From: Quillaja saponaria
Taxonomy: Eukaryota; Streptophyta; Magnoliopsida; Fabales; Quillajaceae
Direction: 5' to 3'
Length of the DNA stretch: 64,000 bases
Assembly: GCA_029379385.1 (NCBI GenBank)
Contig: CM055611.1
Span: 10,230,001 to 10,294,000 of the forward strand
The translations under genes were made by a program, and so were the position numbers. Each line of letters starts with the position of its first letter. Within the stretch, counting starts at the first letter, position 1. Of the stretch, positions 10,923-21,479 are shown piece by piece. A model generated the notes under the pieces. The model worked only from the letters and a program-made list of their open reading frames with translations, made no database searches and was not told the DNA's origin.

Positions 10923-12258
10923 GGTCTGCAATAAAGCATAGGTTGAAGGCTCAATTGTCGAGGCTTACATACTCGAGGAAATATCAAATTTTTGTAGCCT
11001 TTACTTTCCAATCAATGTGTTTACAAAGATGCAAGAAGAATGCCAAAATGATAATGACGACATTGATCCAACTGGTCGAGCATCTTTATTTTCTCATCCT
11101 AGTAAAACTATTGGACATTCTCGATCTAAACTACTAAAAGATTGCAAGTATACCAAAGCAGTGATATATGTCTTCCTCAACTGTGAAAAGATTTGACCTT
11201 TACTGGAGTAAGTTTCAAAAACTCTACTTTGGTAACTTCAAACTTTTTACACATAACTTATCTTGTCATACATGTTTTTGTAAGTGAATTCAATTTAATA
11301 ATAAGAATTGAAGATCCCAGTATCACTTATGAACAACTCAAGAGACTTCGTGAAAAGGGAGTTTCTACAGTGGCTACGCCAACTAGTAAGAATTTCATCA
11401 ATCATAATTAAACTTAACTCTATTTCATTAATGAAATTTTTATTCATACATATGACATAATTACATAAGTATTGCATGATATAAATATTGATGAGCACGT
11501 ATGTGATATAACTATGAGCCCAAATTGATCTGTCCACTCGTATAATGGATACATCATAAATGGTTATAGGTTTCACACAGAACATCATGTGAAAAACAAA
11601 AATACAATGAATAGTGATGTTTATGTGAAGGGAAGCTATTATGAAGCATGTGATTACAATTTTTATGGTATATTGACTGATGTGATTGAGTTAGAGTATA
11701 GGGGTCCCAACAAGAAAGTTGTCTTGTTTAAGTGTCGATGGTATGATTCTTCTGAAAAAAGACTTAAAGTTGACCCCTAACATAGTTTGTTTGAGATAAA
11801 TCACAAATCTAAACTTAACTCGAATGAGCCATTTGTGTTGCGTTATCAAGCGACACAAGTCTTTTATGCAAAATATCCATCTAAGAAAAATGAAAAGCTT
11901 AATTAGTGAATAATATGTAGAGTAAAACCAAGAAATTTTGTTAATTTACCAATGACTGAAGATAACACTAAAAAAGTTGTGTCGATACATTCAAACTTTT
12001 TTAAAGATCAAGAAACCTAATGTCTAGCTCCTGTTACCATTGTAGATGATGACAGTCTCCTTGAATCACTTCATGATGGAAATGTTTTGGAAGAAGTTAA
12101 TCAAAATGAGCTTCTTCAATCTAAGAGCGAAAAACATATTAGGTTAATTGTTACTGATGACTTTATTGATGGCGATGAAATCGTCTCAGTTAATGCAGAA
12201 GACAATGATAAGGAGGAAGAGTTGATTGATGAAAATGATGATTTTACCTTAATTTAAT
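10923..12258 (+). pseudogene. CACTA (En/Spm) transposase C-terminal remnant with DUF4216-like domain
   Basis: Read across frames, this is the C-terminal third of a plant CACTA TNP2-type transposase. Near 10930-11060 the translation gives 'VEGSIVEAYILEEISNFCS' followed by 'YFP.NVFTKMQEE', the segment that precedes DUF4216 in these proteins. At 11589-11780 an open stretch of 63 codons gives 'DYNFYGILTDVIELEY.GP' and 'KVVLFKCRWYDSSE', the core of DUF4216. It ends with an acidic tail rich in Asp and Glu (about 12130-12255). Stops and frameshifts break it repeatedly. The catalytic Transposase_21 part and the CACTA termini were not found, so this is a 5'-truncated fragment that cannot transpose by itself. 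Confidence 0.75.
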
Positions 12259-12289
12259 TTGATAAAAAAAATATTTTTCTATAATAAAT

Positions 12290-12557
12290 ACAATTCTAAA
12301 AGCTAGAAGTCCTTATAGTCTCTTACTTTAAAATAGAATAAATTAATTAATTTTAAACTAACAACTATCCATTACCCTATCCACTCATATCATCTATAAC
12401 TCTCTCATCTTTATCCCTTAATAATTACCTATTTCACTCACACAATAACTTATGTTTTCCCTTTTAAATAGAACTAAAACACTTAAAATGACAATTTTAT
12501 ACTTTTAAAAATATATATATATATTTAGTTTGTGCCTGTACATGTGCATGTGGCTAG
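12290..12557 (+). mobile_element. Helitron-like non-autonomous unit, copy 1
   Basis: First of two tandem AT-rich units that share a start ('ataaaagc.agaag.cct.t') and an end. The 3' end is an imperfect hairpin (about 12538-12550) followed by GTGG-CTAG and a T (CTAG at 12554-12557), the termination pattern of plant Helitrons, which insert between A and T. No TSD is expected and none is seen. The 5' hairpin is degraded here compared with copy 2. Called from end structure alone; no RepHel coding sequence is present. Confidence 0.4.
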
Positions 12558-12789
12558 TATTATAAAAGCCAGAAGACCTTTGTGGTCTTCTATTATACAA
12601 TATACTTATATTTAAATTATTTAATAAATAAAATTTATTCAATCACTTAATAACTACTAAATAGTAAACTTACCACTTTCTTACTTTCTTCTACCCTCCC
12701 ACTCTCCTACTCTCTCCTACCCTCTCTCCCCACTCTCTCTTGTATAACATATATACAGAACATGCACATATATACGTGCAGGCCACTAG
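12558..12789 (+). mobile_element. Helitron-like non-autonomous unit, copy 2
   Basis: Starts with TATTATAAAAGCC and then a perfect hairpin, AGAAGACC (12571-12578) pairing with GGTCTTCT (12584-12591) across a 5-base loop. It ends with TGCAC/GTGCA arms (about 12762-12779) followed by GGCCA-CTAG (12786-12789) and a T. A terminal hairpin near each end plus 3' CTAG|T fits a small Helitron or Helentron-type element. The next base begins the sequence that leads into an LTR at 12809. Confidence 0.45.
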
Positions 12790-12808
12790 TATTTTAAAAG
12801 GGTGAGAG

Positions 12809-14757
12809 TGTTATAAACCAACATCTTAATGTCAAGTTTTAGATATAATGTGTAAATTTTAGTTATAAAATAATAAACATATGAAGTAATTAAATATGTT
12901 ATAACTTGATATTTTTGTGTATAACTTGTGCTGTGAACCAAGTAATTAAAGTGAAGGAATTATAACACTTGCATATATATATATATATATATATATGGAA
13001 TTAGGCCTCCACCGCAAATAAAAACATTCACCTTTACTTATTTTTCTTTTCTTATTTTATTCTTCTCCTCTTGTTTTTGTCAATTAGTCTGTGTATTCTA
13101 CCGCCTTTGTTTCTTTTCTTTTCCTTGCTTTTCAAAAATTCAGGGGAGGCTTTGCTTTTCTTTCCTTTGGATCTTCAGTGAGAGCTTCCCTGGTCTTCTT
13201 TGTTTTACCGTGAAGTTGCTAAAGCAGCCAACTTCCTTTGTCTTCTTTTCCCCTGTTTTGTTTCATGTACCTCAAAGCTTTTACAAGATTCATTCTTAGT
13301 TCCTTCCTAGAAAAGGAAATTAGTCATCGACTACTCAGCCTCAAAGCTTTTGGACTTAATCTAAAGCCACCACCTTGCCTTTCATAAGTAGTAGCATTTG
13401 TCTCTGTCCTTTTGGCACTATTCTTTGCTCATTTGCTTTAATTGGCTAAACATGCAAGCAGGTAAAGCATCATTGGTTAAATGGTTAAAGAAATGGAAAA
13501 TCGTGGAACTTAGTTGGATTGATGTTGGAAATTCATAACTCAAGCTCTTAATTGATTTTAAATAGTGAACTTAACATAAATGCTTGGAATGTGAGTAATG
13601 TGGAATTAAGGAATTAATGTTAATCTTTTGGTATGTGTAAGTATAATATATACAAACGTGGAACGAAATTTAAGTTATTCTCAAGGTATTTGTTAAAATA
13701 CCTAATAGGAGTTGGTTTCTAAGAAATGTATGAAAATTGATATACAAGTTTTAATAATTGAAGGATTATAACTATGAAATTATCAACTAAATAATACGTG
13801 AAAATATAATTTTCAATTTTGGAACTTATTGTTGCCTTGACTATGTACGTGAAGGCAAGAGGGAGCATAGAATAGGATCCGTATCATTGTGAGTGGATAA
13901 AGTATTTTTTGTTGCTAGATGAATATGTGTATTTGAGTAAATGTGTTTATATTTAGAGGTATATAAGAATGTGTAGCGTATAATTTGAGTTATGTGAATT
14001 ATGCTTGAGATGAGAATTTGTATATGTTTAATAAGGGCCAGTAAAATGAATTTTTATTTGAAATGATTTTTACATTCAAACTAGAATCTAAGTACACCCA
14101 GGATACTTTGATTATTAGATATGTGATTATAAATACTCGAGTAACTCAGACTCGGAGGGTGGTTATGTACGAAGTATATATTTATTATGTGGGTGCAAAA
14201 AATTACCCGAAGGGCAGATATTTGGTGTGCGGATGCTAAGTTACTCTAATTGGTCCTTTGTGTGCTTTGAGTGTTTTGATTGATTTGATTTGATTGTATA
14301 GTGTACTACTTGAACTGTGTTTGTTTAATTTTATGTTTTTCATATTTACATACGTGTGATATTTAGTTGTTTTGAAAATTCATGTCATGTTGATATTATT
14401 TGACCTATGTATTATATTCATGTGTTGAGTAATGCTAGTACCCATTAGGGTACATTTTTCACTCATTGCGTCTTTGTGATGCACCTTTCGCTTGTTGATA
14501 TTTTTTTTAGTAACAAGATCTCGCATACTTAAAGCGAAAGGATGGAAGTTTGCAATCACATTAGGGATTTGAGTTATTGTGTTTTGTTTTGTATAATAGT
14601 CTAATTGTTAAGGTTTATGGTGTAAATGGAGCAGAGCTCCTTATGTATATTATTATTGTTGATAACTGGTTGAGTGTAACTATGTTATAAGCATTTGTAT
14701 TATTGGGCATATTTCACTTTATGGGGAACATCTACCAAATTTTTTAATTAGAAGTGC
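12809..14757 (+). repeat. Tekay/Del-like LTR fragment (copy 4), 3'-truncated
   Basis: Begins TGTTATAAACC, equivalent to the TGTCATAACYC start of other copies, followed by the shared leader with 'gtaaattttagttataaaat' and an (AT)n run at 12974-12998. The body shows the 'gataagggccagtaaa' box (about 14030), 'ctagtacccattagggtac' and 'cactcattgcgtctt' (about 14430-14475) and the 'gagcagagctcc' box (about 14630). The terminal 'gttacggagg...gtgtgaca' segment is missing; similarity stops near 14757. No gene lies within it. Confidence 0.7.
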
Positions 14758-15480
14758 TCTAATTAAGGGGTTTCCGAAATGTCAGGGGTTCGAGCCCGCA
14801 AGAAAACATATGTGGAAAGGGGCAGCCACAAACCTCGAACCTCGAACGAGAATAGGCTCAAACTCAAAGGAAAGTGAGGATACTCGAGATAAATCAATAA
14901 TAATAATAATAATAATAAATTTCAATTTCAGTACAACGATATAATCTTAAACACTATAATTGTCACTAAGCATCATGGGTAACTCCATAGTTTACAATGT
15001 GTTAAGAGGGAGAAAATTACCCTCTCTAATAAGATCTCATTTTTTACCATACATGAGAAAATTCAAAAAATGAGAATATCTTATGCTGACCGGATCATTT
15101 ATCAAACTAAGCATTTTAGGAATTATCTTAGACTAGGAAATGACATATCTATTTTTTTTTTCTACTGCAAAACGTCATCTCTATTGATTTTTTCCAATGC
15201 TAAACCTTAAATAAAGAAAGGGTGTATGGACTAAAGTTTTAAATGTTTGTATACAAAATCGTTGGCCCGTAAGTTATGGCCTCATAAGTCAAGAGATTCC
15301 TTTATAATAATTGACTTCTCATAAATAGTTTTCTTTCTTTTCAATTTTATTTTAATAGCTTTTAAATTGACTAGTCCTTAGAAAAGTTTTCTTTCTTTTG
15401 AATTTTATTTGAATGACTTTTAAATTGACAAATCCTTAGAAATAGTTGTCTTTCTTTTTAATTTTATTTTAATGGCTAGT
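14758..15480. other. No gene recognised; (AAT)n microsatellite within
   Basis: Non-coding AT-rich sequence. It contains GGGTTCGAGCCC at about 14787-14798, a B-box-like 12-mer, and an (AAT)n run at 14897-14921. I could not find a matching A box, so I do not call a SINE. From 15340 to 15480 two or three rough copies of 'gttttctttctttt.aattttattt.aa..actttt' are arranged in tandem. Confidence 0.35.
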
Positions 15481-15711
15481 AAAAAATAAAATAAATTTTA
15501 ATGGTGACCATAAAAGTAGTGTCTCTCTTCACAACTTCCACATCACATGTTCGAAAAAGGAAAATATTAAGCGAACTACAAAATCGACAACACACGAATA
15601 TGGAGTATATAGTCAAGGTTGAAGTGAAGATCCAATTATTGAGAAGTAGTGGAAGCTAGGAAGCTCACAAAAAGGGACTACACAGAGAGAGAGATAGGGT
15701 AAGAAAGAAAG
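15481..15711 (+). promoter_or_regulatory. Putative promoter/5'-UTR of the truncated MLO gene
   Basis: Directly upstream of the MLO start codon is a GA-rich leader (CACAGAGAGAGAGATAGGG, about 15680-15698) typical of plant 5'-UTRs, preceded by a possible TATA-like GTATATAG at about 15606-15613. Assignment rests on position relative to the coding exon; no transcript evidence. Confidence 0.35.
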
Positions 15712-15823
15712 ATGAATGGCAGGGAAGGTGAAAGGGAATTGTTAGAGTTCACACCTACTTGGGTGGTGGCTGCTCTTTGTACAGTGATCGTTACCATTTC
15801 TCTCACCGTTGAGCGTCTTATTC
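15712..15823 (+). pseudogene. MLO-like gene, first exon start, interrupted by an LTR
   Basis: An ATG at 15712 opens 37 codons containing EFTPTWVVAALCTVIV followed by ERL, the extracellular N-terminus and first membrane segment of the plant MLO family (seven-transmembrane, calmodulin-binding proteins linked to powdery mildew susceptibility, pollen-tube reception and root thigmomorphogenesis). A hydrophobic run from WVVAAL to TISL fits transmembrane helix 1. Right after ERLI the sequence changes to TGTCATAACCC, the 5' terminus of a Tekay-like LTR, and translation stops five bases later. The expected continuation (LLHYLGK-type and later helices) is not found on either side of the LTR or elsewhere in the window. 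The region is too short for standard ORF finding. It is either a host gene broken by the LTR or a captured fragment. Confidence 0.8.
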
Positions 15824-17185
15824 TGTCATAACCCTTATAAATCGAAAAATAAAGTTTTAATTGTCATATGTAAATTTTCGTTATAAAAATAAACAAATTA
15901 AATAAGTAATAATACAATTGGATATTATATAACTCAATATTGAAATAAGAAATTTGAATAATTTAGTGTAACTCTTGATCGTAAATTTAAATGCAAATAT
16001 ATGATGTAGATAAATAGTATACCTATGGGTGTGAATAAAAGTGGACTTGAAAACATATATATATATTTGTATATAATTAAGATTAACTATAGACCACCAC
16101 TTTATGTGAATACCAATATATTATATACTACAATTTTTATTAAAATAGTTGACCCATTGACCTTTTTTTTTTTTCCTTTTCTTTTATTTCCTTTGTCTTT
16201 CTTTTCTTAGCCGACTTTCCTGCTGAGATTTGCTTTCGTTGCTTCTTGAACTTTCTTCCATTTTCTCCTACACCAGCAGACGACTTTATCTCTTCCTTTA
16301 TGCTATTGTGCTTGATCATGGTCCTAGCTTCTCCTTTTAGCTGCTCCTTCTAGTTGGATGGCAATCAATTCTTCTTTTCAATTATTAACAGTCAGCCATG
16401 AATTCCTGCAATTGCTACCAAATAGCCAAGCTTCAAGTTTTCTTCATCTAGTTCAAGTTGTTGCTTCCTGAAAATCGTTCCAGCTAGTGTGTATAAATTA
16501 GCCTAGGACCAAGTCATGGAGCCACATCAGCCCTCACTCACCATGGCAACCAACGATCTCCCCTGTTTTGGCAGCAACTCTAGCTGCTGGTAGTAACCCT
16601 CACCAACAGTAGCCTTGATCTAGTTAGCTACTTGGAATTTTGTCCACTCCCTTTAATAAATCTACCATGTTTGTGTGTAAGGGACAAGGCTGTGGCAGCA
16701 ACTAACCATGTCCTGTTTTGGTTTATTGGCTGAGTTTGTTAAGGGTAGTACTACCGATTGAAGGAGGCAAATTGCTGAAGTGTTAGTGGCTATGATTGGA
16801 GAGCAAGAGATCATTCTTGTGGCCATCAAGGGAGGAGGTAGCTAATTGGCATATTTGGTGGTAATCTTATAGACTTTTACCTTGTTCTTTAATATATCTT
16901 GATGGATTAAGAGTGAAGATGTAAAAGTTGTGAAGTTGAAACAAAGAATATATGCAATAGTTGCATGTTTATGGGAAATGAAAGCTTGGGAAGTGGGATA
17001 TGTTGATGTTAAATAGTTAGTTTAATTAATAAAAGTAAGTTAAGAATTTTGAGCAAGTTAAGAATTAATAAAAGTATGTTGATTGTATTAGGAATTATAT
17101 ATATATATATATATATATATAAAGTAGATTAAAACAAGTATATAAGGTAGTTGATAAAATGACTACAAGAAAAATATTGTAGCTT

Positions 17186-17203
17186 AATAAGTATAAATTT
17201 GTT
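17186..17203. repeat. Target-site duplication of the RTE LINE, left copy
   Basis: AATAAGTATAAATTTGTT, identical to 18440-18457. Both copies are flanked by LTR sequence. Confidence 0.95.
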
Positions 17204-18404
17204 GATCCCTATTTATAAGAATAAAGGAGATATTCAAAGTTGTTGGAATTATTGAGAAATAAAACTTATTAGCCATACAATGAAACTGTGGGAAAGAGTG
17301 ATTGAGCGTAGGCTTAGGAATGAGACTTTAGTTTTTGAGAATCAATTGGGCTTTATGCCAGGAAGATCTATAATGGAGGCTATTTTTTTACTTAGGAGAT
17401 TAATGGAGAAATATATATAAAAGAAAAAGGATCTTCACATGGCTTTTATTGATTTAGAAAAAGCGTATAATAAAGTGCCAAGACAAGTCTTGTGATGGGT
17501 ACTCGAGAAGAAGAAGGTCTCAACTAAATAAGTAGAAGTTATTAAAGATATGTATGAGGGAGTAATGACTAGGGTGCGGACCATAGATGGTAGGACTAGA
17601 GTGTTCCCGATCACGATAGGTGTTCACCAAGGTTTATCCTTAAGTCTTTACCTATTTTCTTTAGTCATGGATGAACTTACTAATATTCAAGATAGGGCTC
17701 CATGGTGCATGTTGTTTGCCGATGATATCATGTTGGTAGACGAAACTAGGGAAGGTTTAATTTCTAAACTAGAAATGCGGAGGAACAAGTTAGAATCTAA
17801 AGGCCTTAGATTGAGTGGGACAAAAACTGAATATATGGAGTGCGATTTCAGTGAAACTAGAGTAGGCTCGAATGATATAATTTTAGACGGTTAGACAATC
17901 CCTACAAAGGATGTGTTTAAGTATTCAAGGTCATTAATACAAAAAGATGGTGCAATTGAGCATGATGTAAACCATAAGATCAAGGCAGGGTAGGTGAAGT
18001 GGAGGAGTGCTTCGGGAGTTTTATGTGATCCTAAAATCCCGAATAGATTGAAAGGAAAATTTTATAAGTCGACAGTAAAACCAGCTATGATGTATGGTAT
18101 CAAATGTTCGGCAATTAAGAAGCAACATTGGCATAAGATGGGAGTAGCCGAAATGAGAATGTTGAGATGGATTATAGGACATACAAGAAAGGATAGAATA
18201 AGGAATGAGAAGATTCATAAGAAGGTGGAAGTAGAACCTATTAAGGAGAAAATGAGGGAGAATCGTCTACTTTGGTTTGGACACATCCAACTTACATGGG
18301 GGGCAGTCATCGAGAAAGATATGGCTGTGCTAGGGATTAATGAAAATGTTGTCTCGGATCGATGCGAAAGGAGGAAAAGGATTCATATAGCCGACCCTAA
18401 CTAG
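17204..18404 (+). pseudogene. RTE LINE reverse transcriptase, partial and broken
   Basis: The translation runs IPIYKNKGDIQS, then MKLWERVIERRLR, NQLGFMPGRS, DLHMAFIDLEKAYNKVPRQ (first catalytic Asp in IDLEKAY), FPITIGVHQGLSLSLYLFS, CMLFADDI (the catalytic Asp pair), and GLRLSGTKTEYMECDFS. After the thumb the C-terminal part from 17994 shows IKCSAIKKQHWHKMGVAEMRM, LRWIIGHTRKDRIRNE and ENRLLWFGHIQ, typical of plant RTE elements. In-frame stops occur near 17418, 17491 and 17528, with another at about 17893 and small frame changes near 17690 and 17990. The catalytic residues that remain are intact, but the protein lacks its endonuclease and cannot be made in one piece. Confidence 0.9.
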
Positions 18405-18439
18405 TTTGGGATTTTAAAGCTTAGTTGAGTTGAGTTGAG
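17204..18439 (+). mobile_element. 5'-truncated RTE-clade LINE insertion
   Basis: Bounded by a perfect 18-bp target duplication (17186-17203 and 18440-18457). The 3' end is a short tandem repeat, TTGAGTTGAGTTGAG, instead of poly(A); short 3' tandem repeats are the RTE-clade habit. The 5' end starts within the reverse transcriptase domain, so endonuclease and the first RT motifs are missing, as expected from incomplete target-primed reverse transcription. It sits inside the 15.8-20.8-kb LTR and is therefore younger than it. Confidence 0.92.
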
Positions 18440-18457
18440 AATAAGTATAAATTTGTT
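18440..18457. repeat. Target-site duplication of the RTE LINE, right copy
   Basis: AATAAGTATAAATTTGTT, identical to the left copy. Confidence 0.95.
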
Positions 18458-20984
18458 TGGATTGATATTTTAAAGTGACAACTTAAGTTCTGGATTGATT
18501 CTATATCACTAATACAATCTTGAATTTAATTGGATTAGGAGTAATGTTAATGAATTAGTGTTGAAGTGAGGAGTATGAATTGGAGCTTGAAAGTGTTGGA
18601 AAATGAGAGTTAAGTGGCTTGTGAAGGGTTGCAAGGCTAGATTTCGTGGATTAGAAAAATCATGTGTTTAAGGTACTTTAAAGGCTGAATTAAATTAAGA
18701 GTTCAAAAGAAAAAGTGTAGCTTAGGATCTTTATATGTTGTCTACAAAATTTCATAGCTTGGTTCTAAGTTTATTGTGAGTTAGACATGTTAGACTCCGG
18801 TTAGGTCATGCAGAATTTTAGTGCCTTATTTTTGGTTCATGTAAGGAATTGAGTGAGTTCAAGACTAATTTTAGAAAAAGTTTCTAAATAAGGAAGATAG
18901 ATATACTTGTCTATTAATATACCCAACAAACATAATTGGATTTCGTTCTTCCTAGAAAAAGTTATGCTCAAATAACTAAGATAAGGTCAAAGCTATCAAA
19001 ATCTTGCGTTTTATAGAATTGGATACAACTTCAAAGAATAAAATGAATTGATATACAAATCTAAAAATTACAAATGATATACCATTATAAAGCTACACGT
19101 GTCTAGTATTTTATAAATTTTACAAAATAGGATTCAGGAATTTCCTACAGAAAGATATGATCATTAAGGAGGACACTGAACCAAACCCCAAGTTTGGACA
19201 GTTTCAACATCTCTAACTCACTAAGTGCTTTCTATCTTTTCTAATGGTTTCTTTTACCCTATGCATCAAGACATTTAAAATGTCTCTTTATTATTAACCT
19301 TATCACATAAAGTCCAATTCATATTAATTAACATGTAATAGCTTAATGGAAAACTTTCATAAAGAGACCTATACAAATTGAGATATAAACTTAGAAATTA
19401 AAATATTATAACAATAACGTTTATAAACTAAGCATTAATTGGAAATATAGATTTCAGCTCCGGATTATAATGTAGTCTTGATGAGACGCATGGAATTAAG
19501 TGTGAGTAACAGATGGAATCGGTTTCCAGTGAGTGGTTAATTACTGCCTTTATGAGCTAGATTAGTATGTGTAATTATATGTTTATTTGAGTATACGTGA
19601 TATGGAAAATAAGCAAGTAGAGTGTTTCATTAATTTATTTGAATTATGTTTGTTTGATATTGGTTGCTTTGTTTGACATTGGTTGTGGTTGATAAGGGCC
19701 AACAAAGTAATTTTTATGAAAAATAATTTTTATCTCCGAAATTGAAAATCTAGGTGCACCTAGGATATTCTAATTTAAAATCATGAGAAATTCTGATTTT
19801 GATAATTTTTTTTAAAATTGAGTGCTCATTTAAAATTATCTATGGTTGATAAGGGCCAATAAATGAAAAAAAAATTTTGAGAAATTATTTTTATCTCGAA
19901 AATTAAAAATCTAGGTGCACATACGTTATTCTAATTTAAAATCATGAGAAACTATGATTCTATTAAGTGTTTTTTTTTTTTTTTTTTTAATTTAGTGTTC
20001 AGCCTTGGTTGGATGGATTATGTACGGAGATTAATTTGTTGTACAGACACGTAAATGCCTAGCAGGGGGTGATAATGTTGTATGGGGTTGGGTTACTCAT
20101 TGGCCCTTTTGTTGCTTTGCTTGATTCTATTGCTCTGGTTGATTTATGATCCTATGTATCATGTAAATTGTAAATTTACAACGGTTATAATGTATACATG
20201 TAATGTGAATTGAGATATGAACAATGTTACATGATGTTACTATATATGTTATACACTTATGTGGTGTGATGCTAGTATCCTTTAGATATGATTTTCCACT
20301 CACAGAGTCCATCAGACTTACCCCTCTCTTGTGATTTTTTTTTTTTTAGTAATAAGAGTTAGGTACATGGCGTCATTGAGCTTGTGACTTGACGATTGAG
20401 TACGACAAAGTATTTACAGGATCTCATACTTACAGCTAAGTATGAAAGTTTATAGTCACACTAGAACTGTGAGGTGTCTAATTTTGGTATAATTTAAGAA
20501 TTTAGTTACTTGTCTTGATAAAAATAGAAAAATAAATAAAAAATATTAATGGAGCGGAGCTCCTTATTGTCTTTGTGTTAGTGTTGTGTGAAATTTTGAA
20601 CATAGGTGTTTGTATTTTGAAGCATGTTCCATATTGTTGGGAACCTCTGCCAAAATTTTTTAGTAATTTGTTAACTATTTTAGAAAATAAAATTTTATAA
20701 CGAACTTCTATTTTATGAAAGTTACTTTTATCTTTTGGATGGACCAAGAGTCATGTTTGTTACTTTGTTTTGAAGTCAGGGTTACGGAGGTTTGGTTATC
20801 CAATTCTCCGGCCAGTCATGCCTTGATGAGGGGTGTGACAAATTTCTATTTAAATATAATTTTTTTAGTCAATTCATCACATAACTTCAAAAACATTTGC
20901 AATGTCTTCACTCTCTAGCACTTTCAATGAAAAATACAAATGTGAATTAAAATATAATTTTTTTCTCTACATTTGTTATGAGTC

Positions 20985-21225
20985 AGATGAAAATTTATAA
21001 TATGGAATGCAACTTAAGTCATACTAGAAGAGACTTGACTGAAGTAATTATAGATGCCCATGAAATCCCAACGTTGGAGATGTTTAAGTAAATAGGCTCT
21101 TTCTAACAAAAAGATGGTGCAATTGAAAATGAATAAACCACAAACTGACGAAATGTTTCAAGAGTTTTATATGATCATAAAATTCTAAATAGCTTGAAAT
21201 GAATATTCTAGAGAAAAGTAAAGAG
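20985..21225 (+). mobile_element. Second RTE LINE fragment
   Basis: This stretch aligns at DNA level with about 17830-18060 of the RTE LINE above. Shared segments include 'tatggaatgcaactt.agt', 'aatcccaacgttggagatgtttaagta', 'aaaaagatggtgcaattga', 'gtttcaagagttttatatgatcataaaat' and 'aatagcttgaaatg' (each with substitutions). It covers the end of the thumb and the start of the C-terminal region. Too decayed to define ends or TSD. Confidence 0.65.
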
Positions 21226-21479
21226 AAGTCTTTACATTTCAAATTCTGAGAAGTCCTACAATACATGATCAATAAGTCATAATTTTAATTTTCTCTTCAA
21301 AAGAAGTCTTTTACCCATAATAATGCATATAATACCAATTTTAATTTTTAATTAAAGCCCATTAAGTTTTAATTTAGAAACGTATTGTTTTTAGATGTAG
21401 AATCCTAACATACACCACTATAGGTCAATGTTATCAATATCCACATTTTAAGTAGACAACCAACCAAACAATCCTTGTC

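Larger units (their letters stand above)
15824..20840 (+). repeat. Tekay/Del-like solo LTR (copy 5), split by an RTE LINE
   Basis: Full-length-looking LTR: 5' end TGTCATAACCC at 15824 and 3' end GGGGTGTGACA at 20840, giving TGTCAT/GTGACA-type inverted ends. Without the 1.24-kb LINE and its duplicated target it is about 3.76 kb. Internal blocks match other copies: (TA)n at 17098-17120, 'gataagggccaacaaag' (about 19690) and a second 'gataagggccaataaatg' (about 19850), 'ctcacagagtcc' (about 20298), the 'gagcggagctcc' box (about 20552) and the 'gttacggaggtttggttatcc' end. The left flank is TATTC and the right flank AATTT, so no target duplication survives. No PBS follows 20840. Confidence 0.8.

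Noticed and set aside
14787..14798. GGGTTCGAGCCC as a SINE or tRNA B box followed by an (AAT)n tail
   Set aside because: No A box at the right distance upstream and no cloverleaf can be folded; the LTR fragment ends too close.
15824..20840. Target duplication for the LTR that interrupts MLO
   Set aside because: Flanks TATTC and AATTT do not match, so a clean insertion cannot be claimed.
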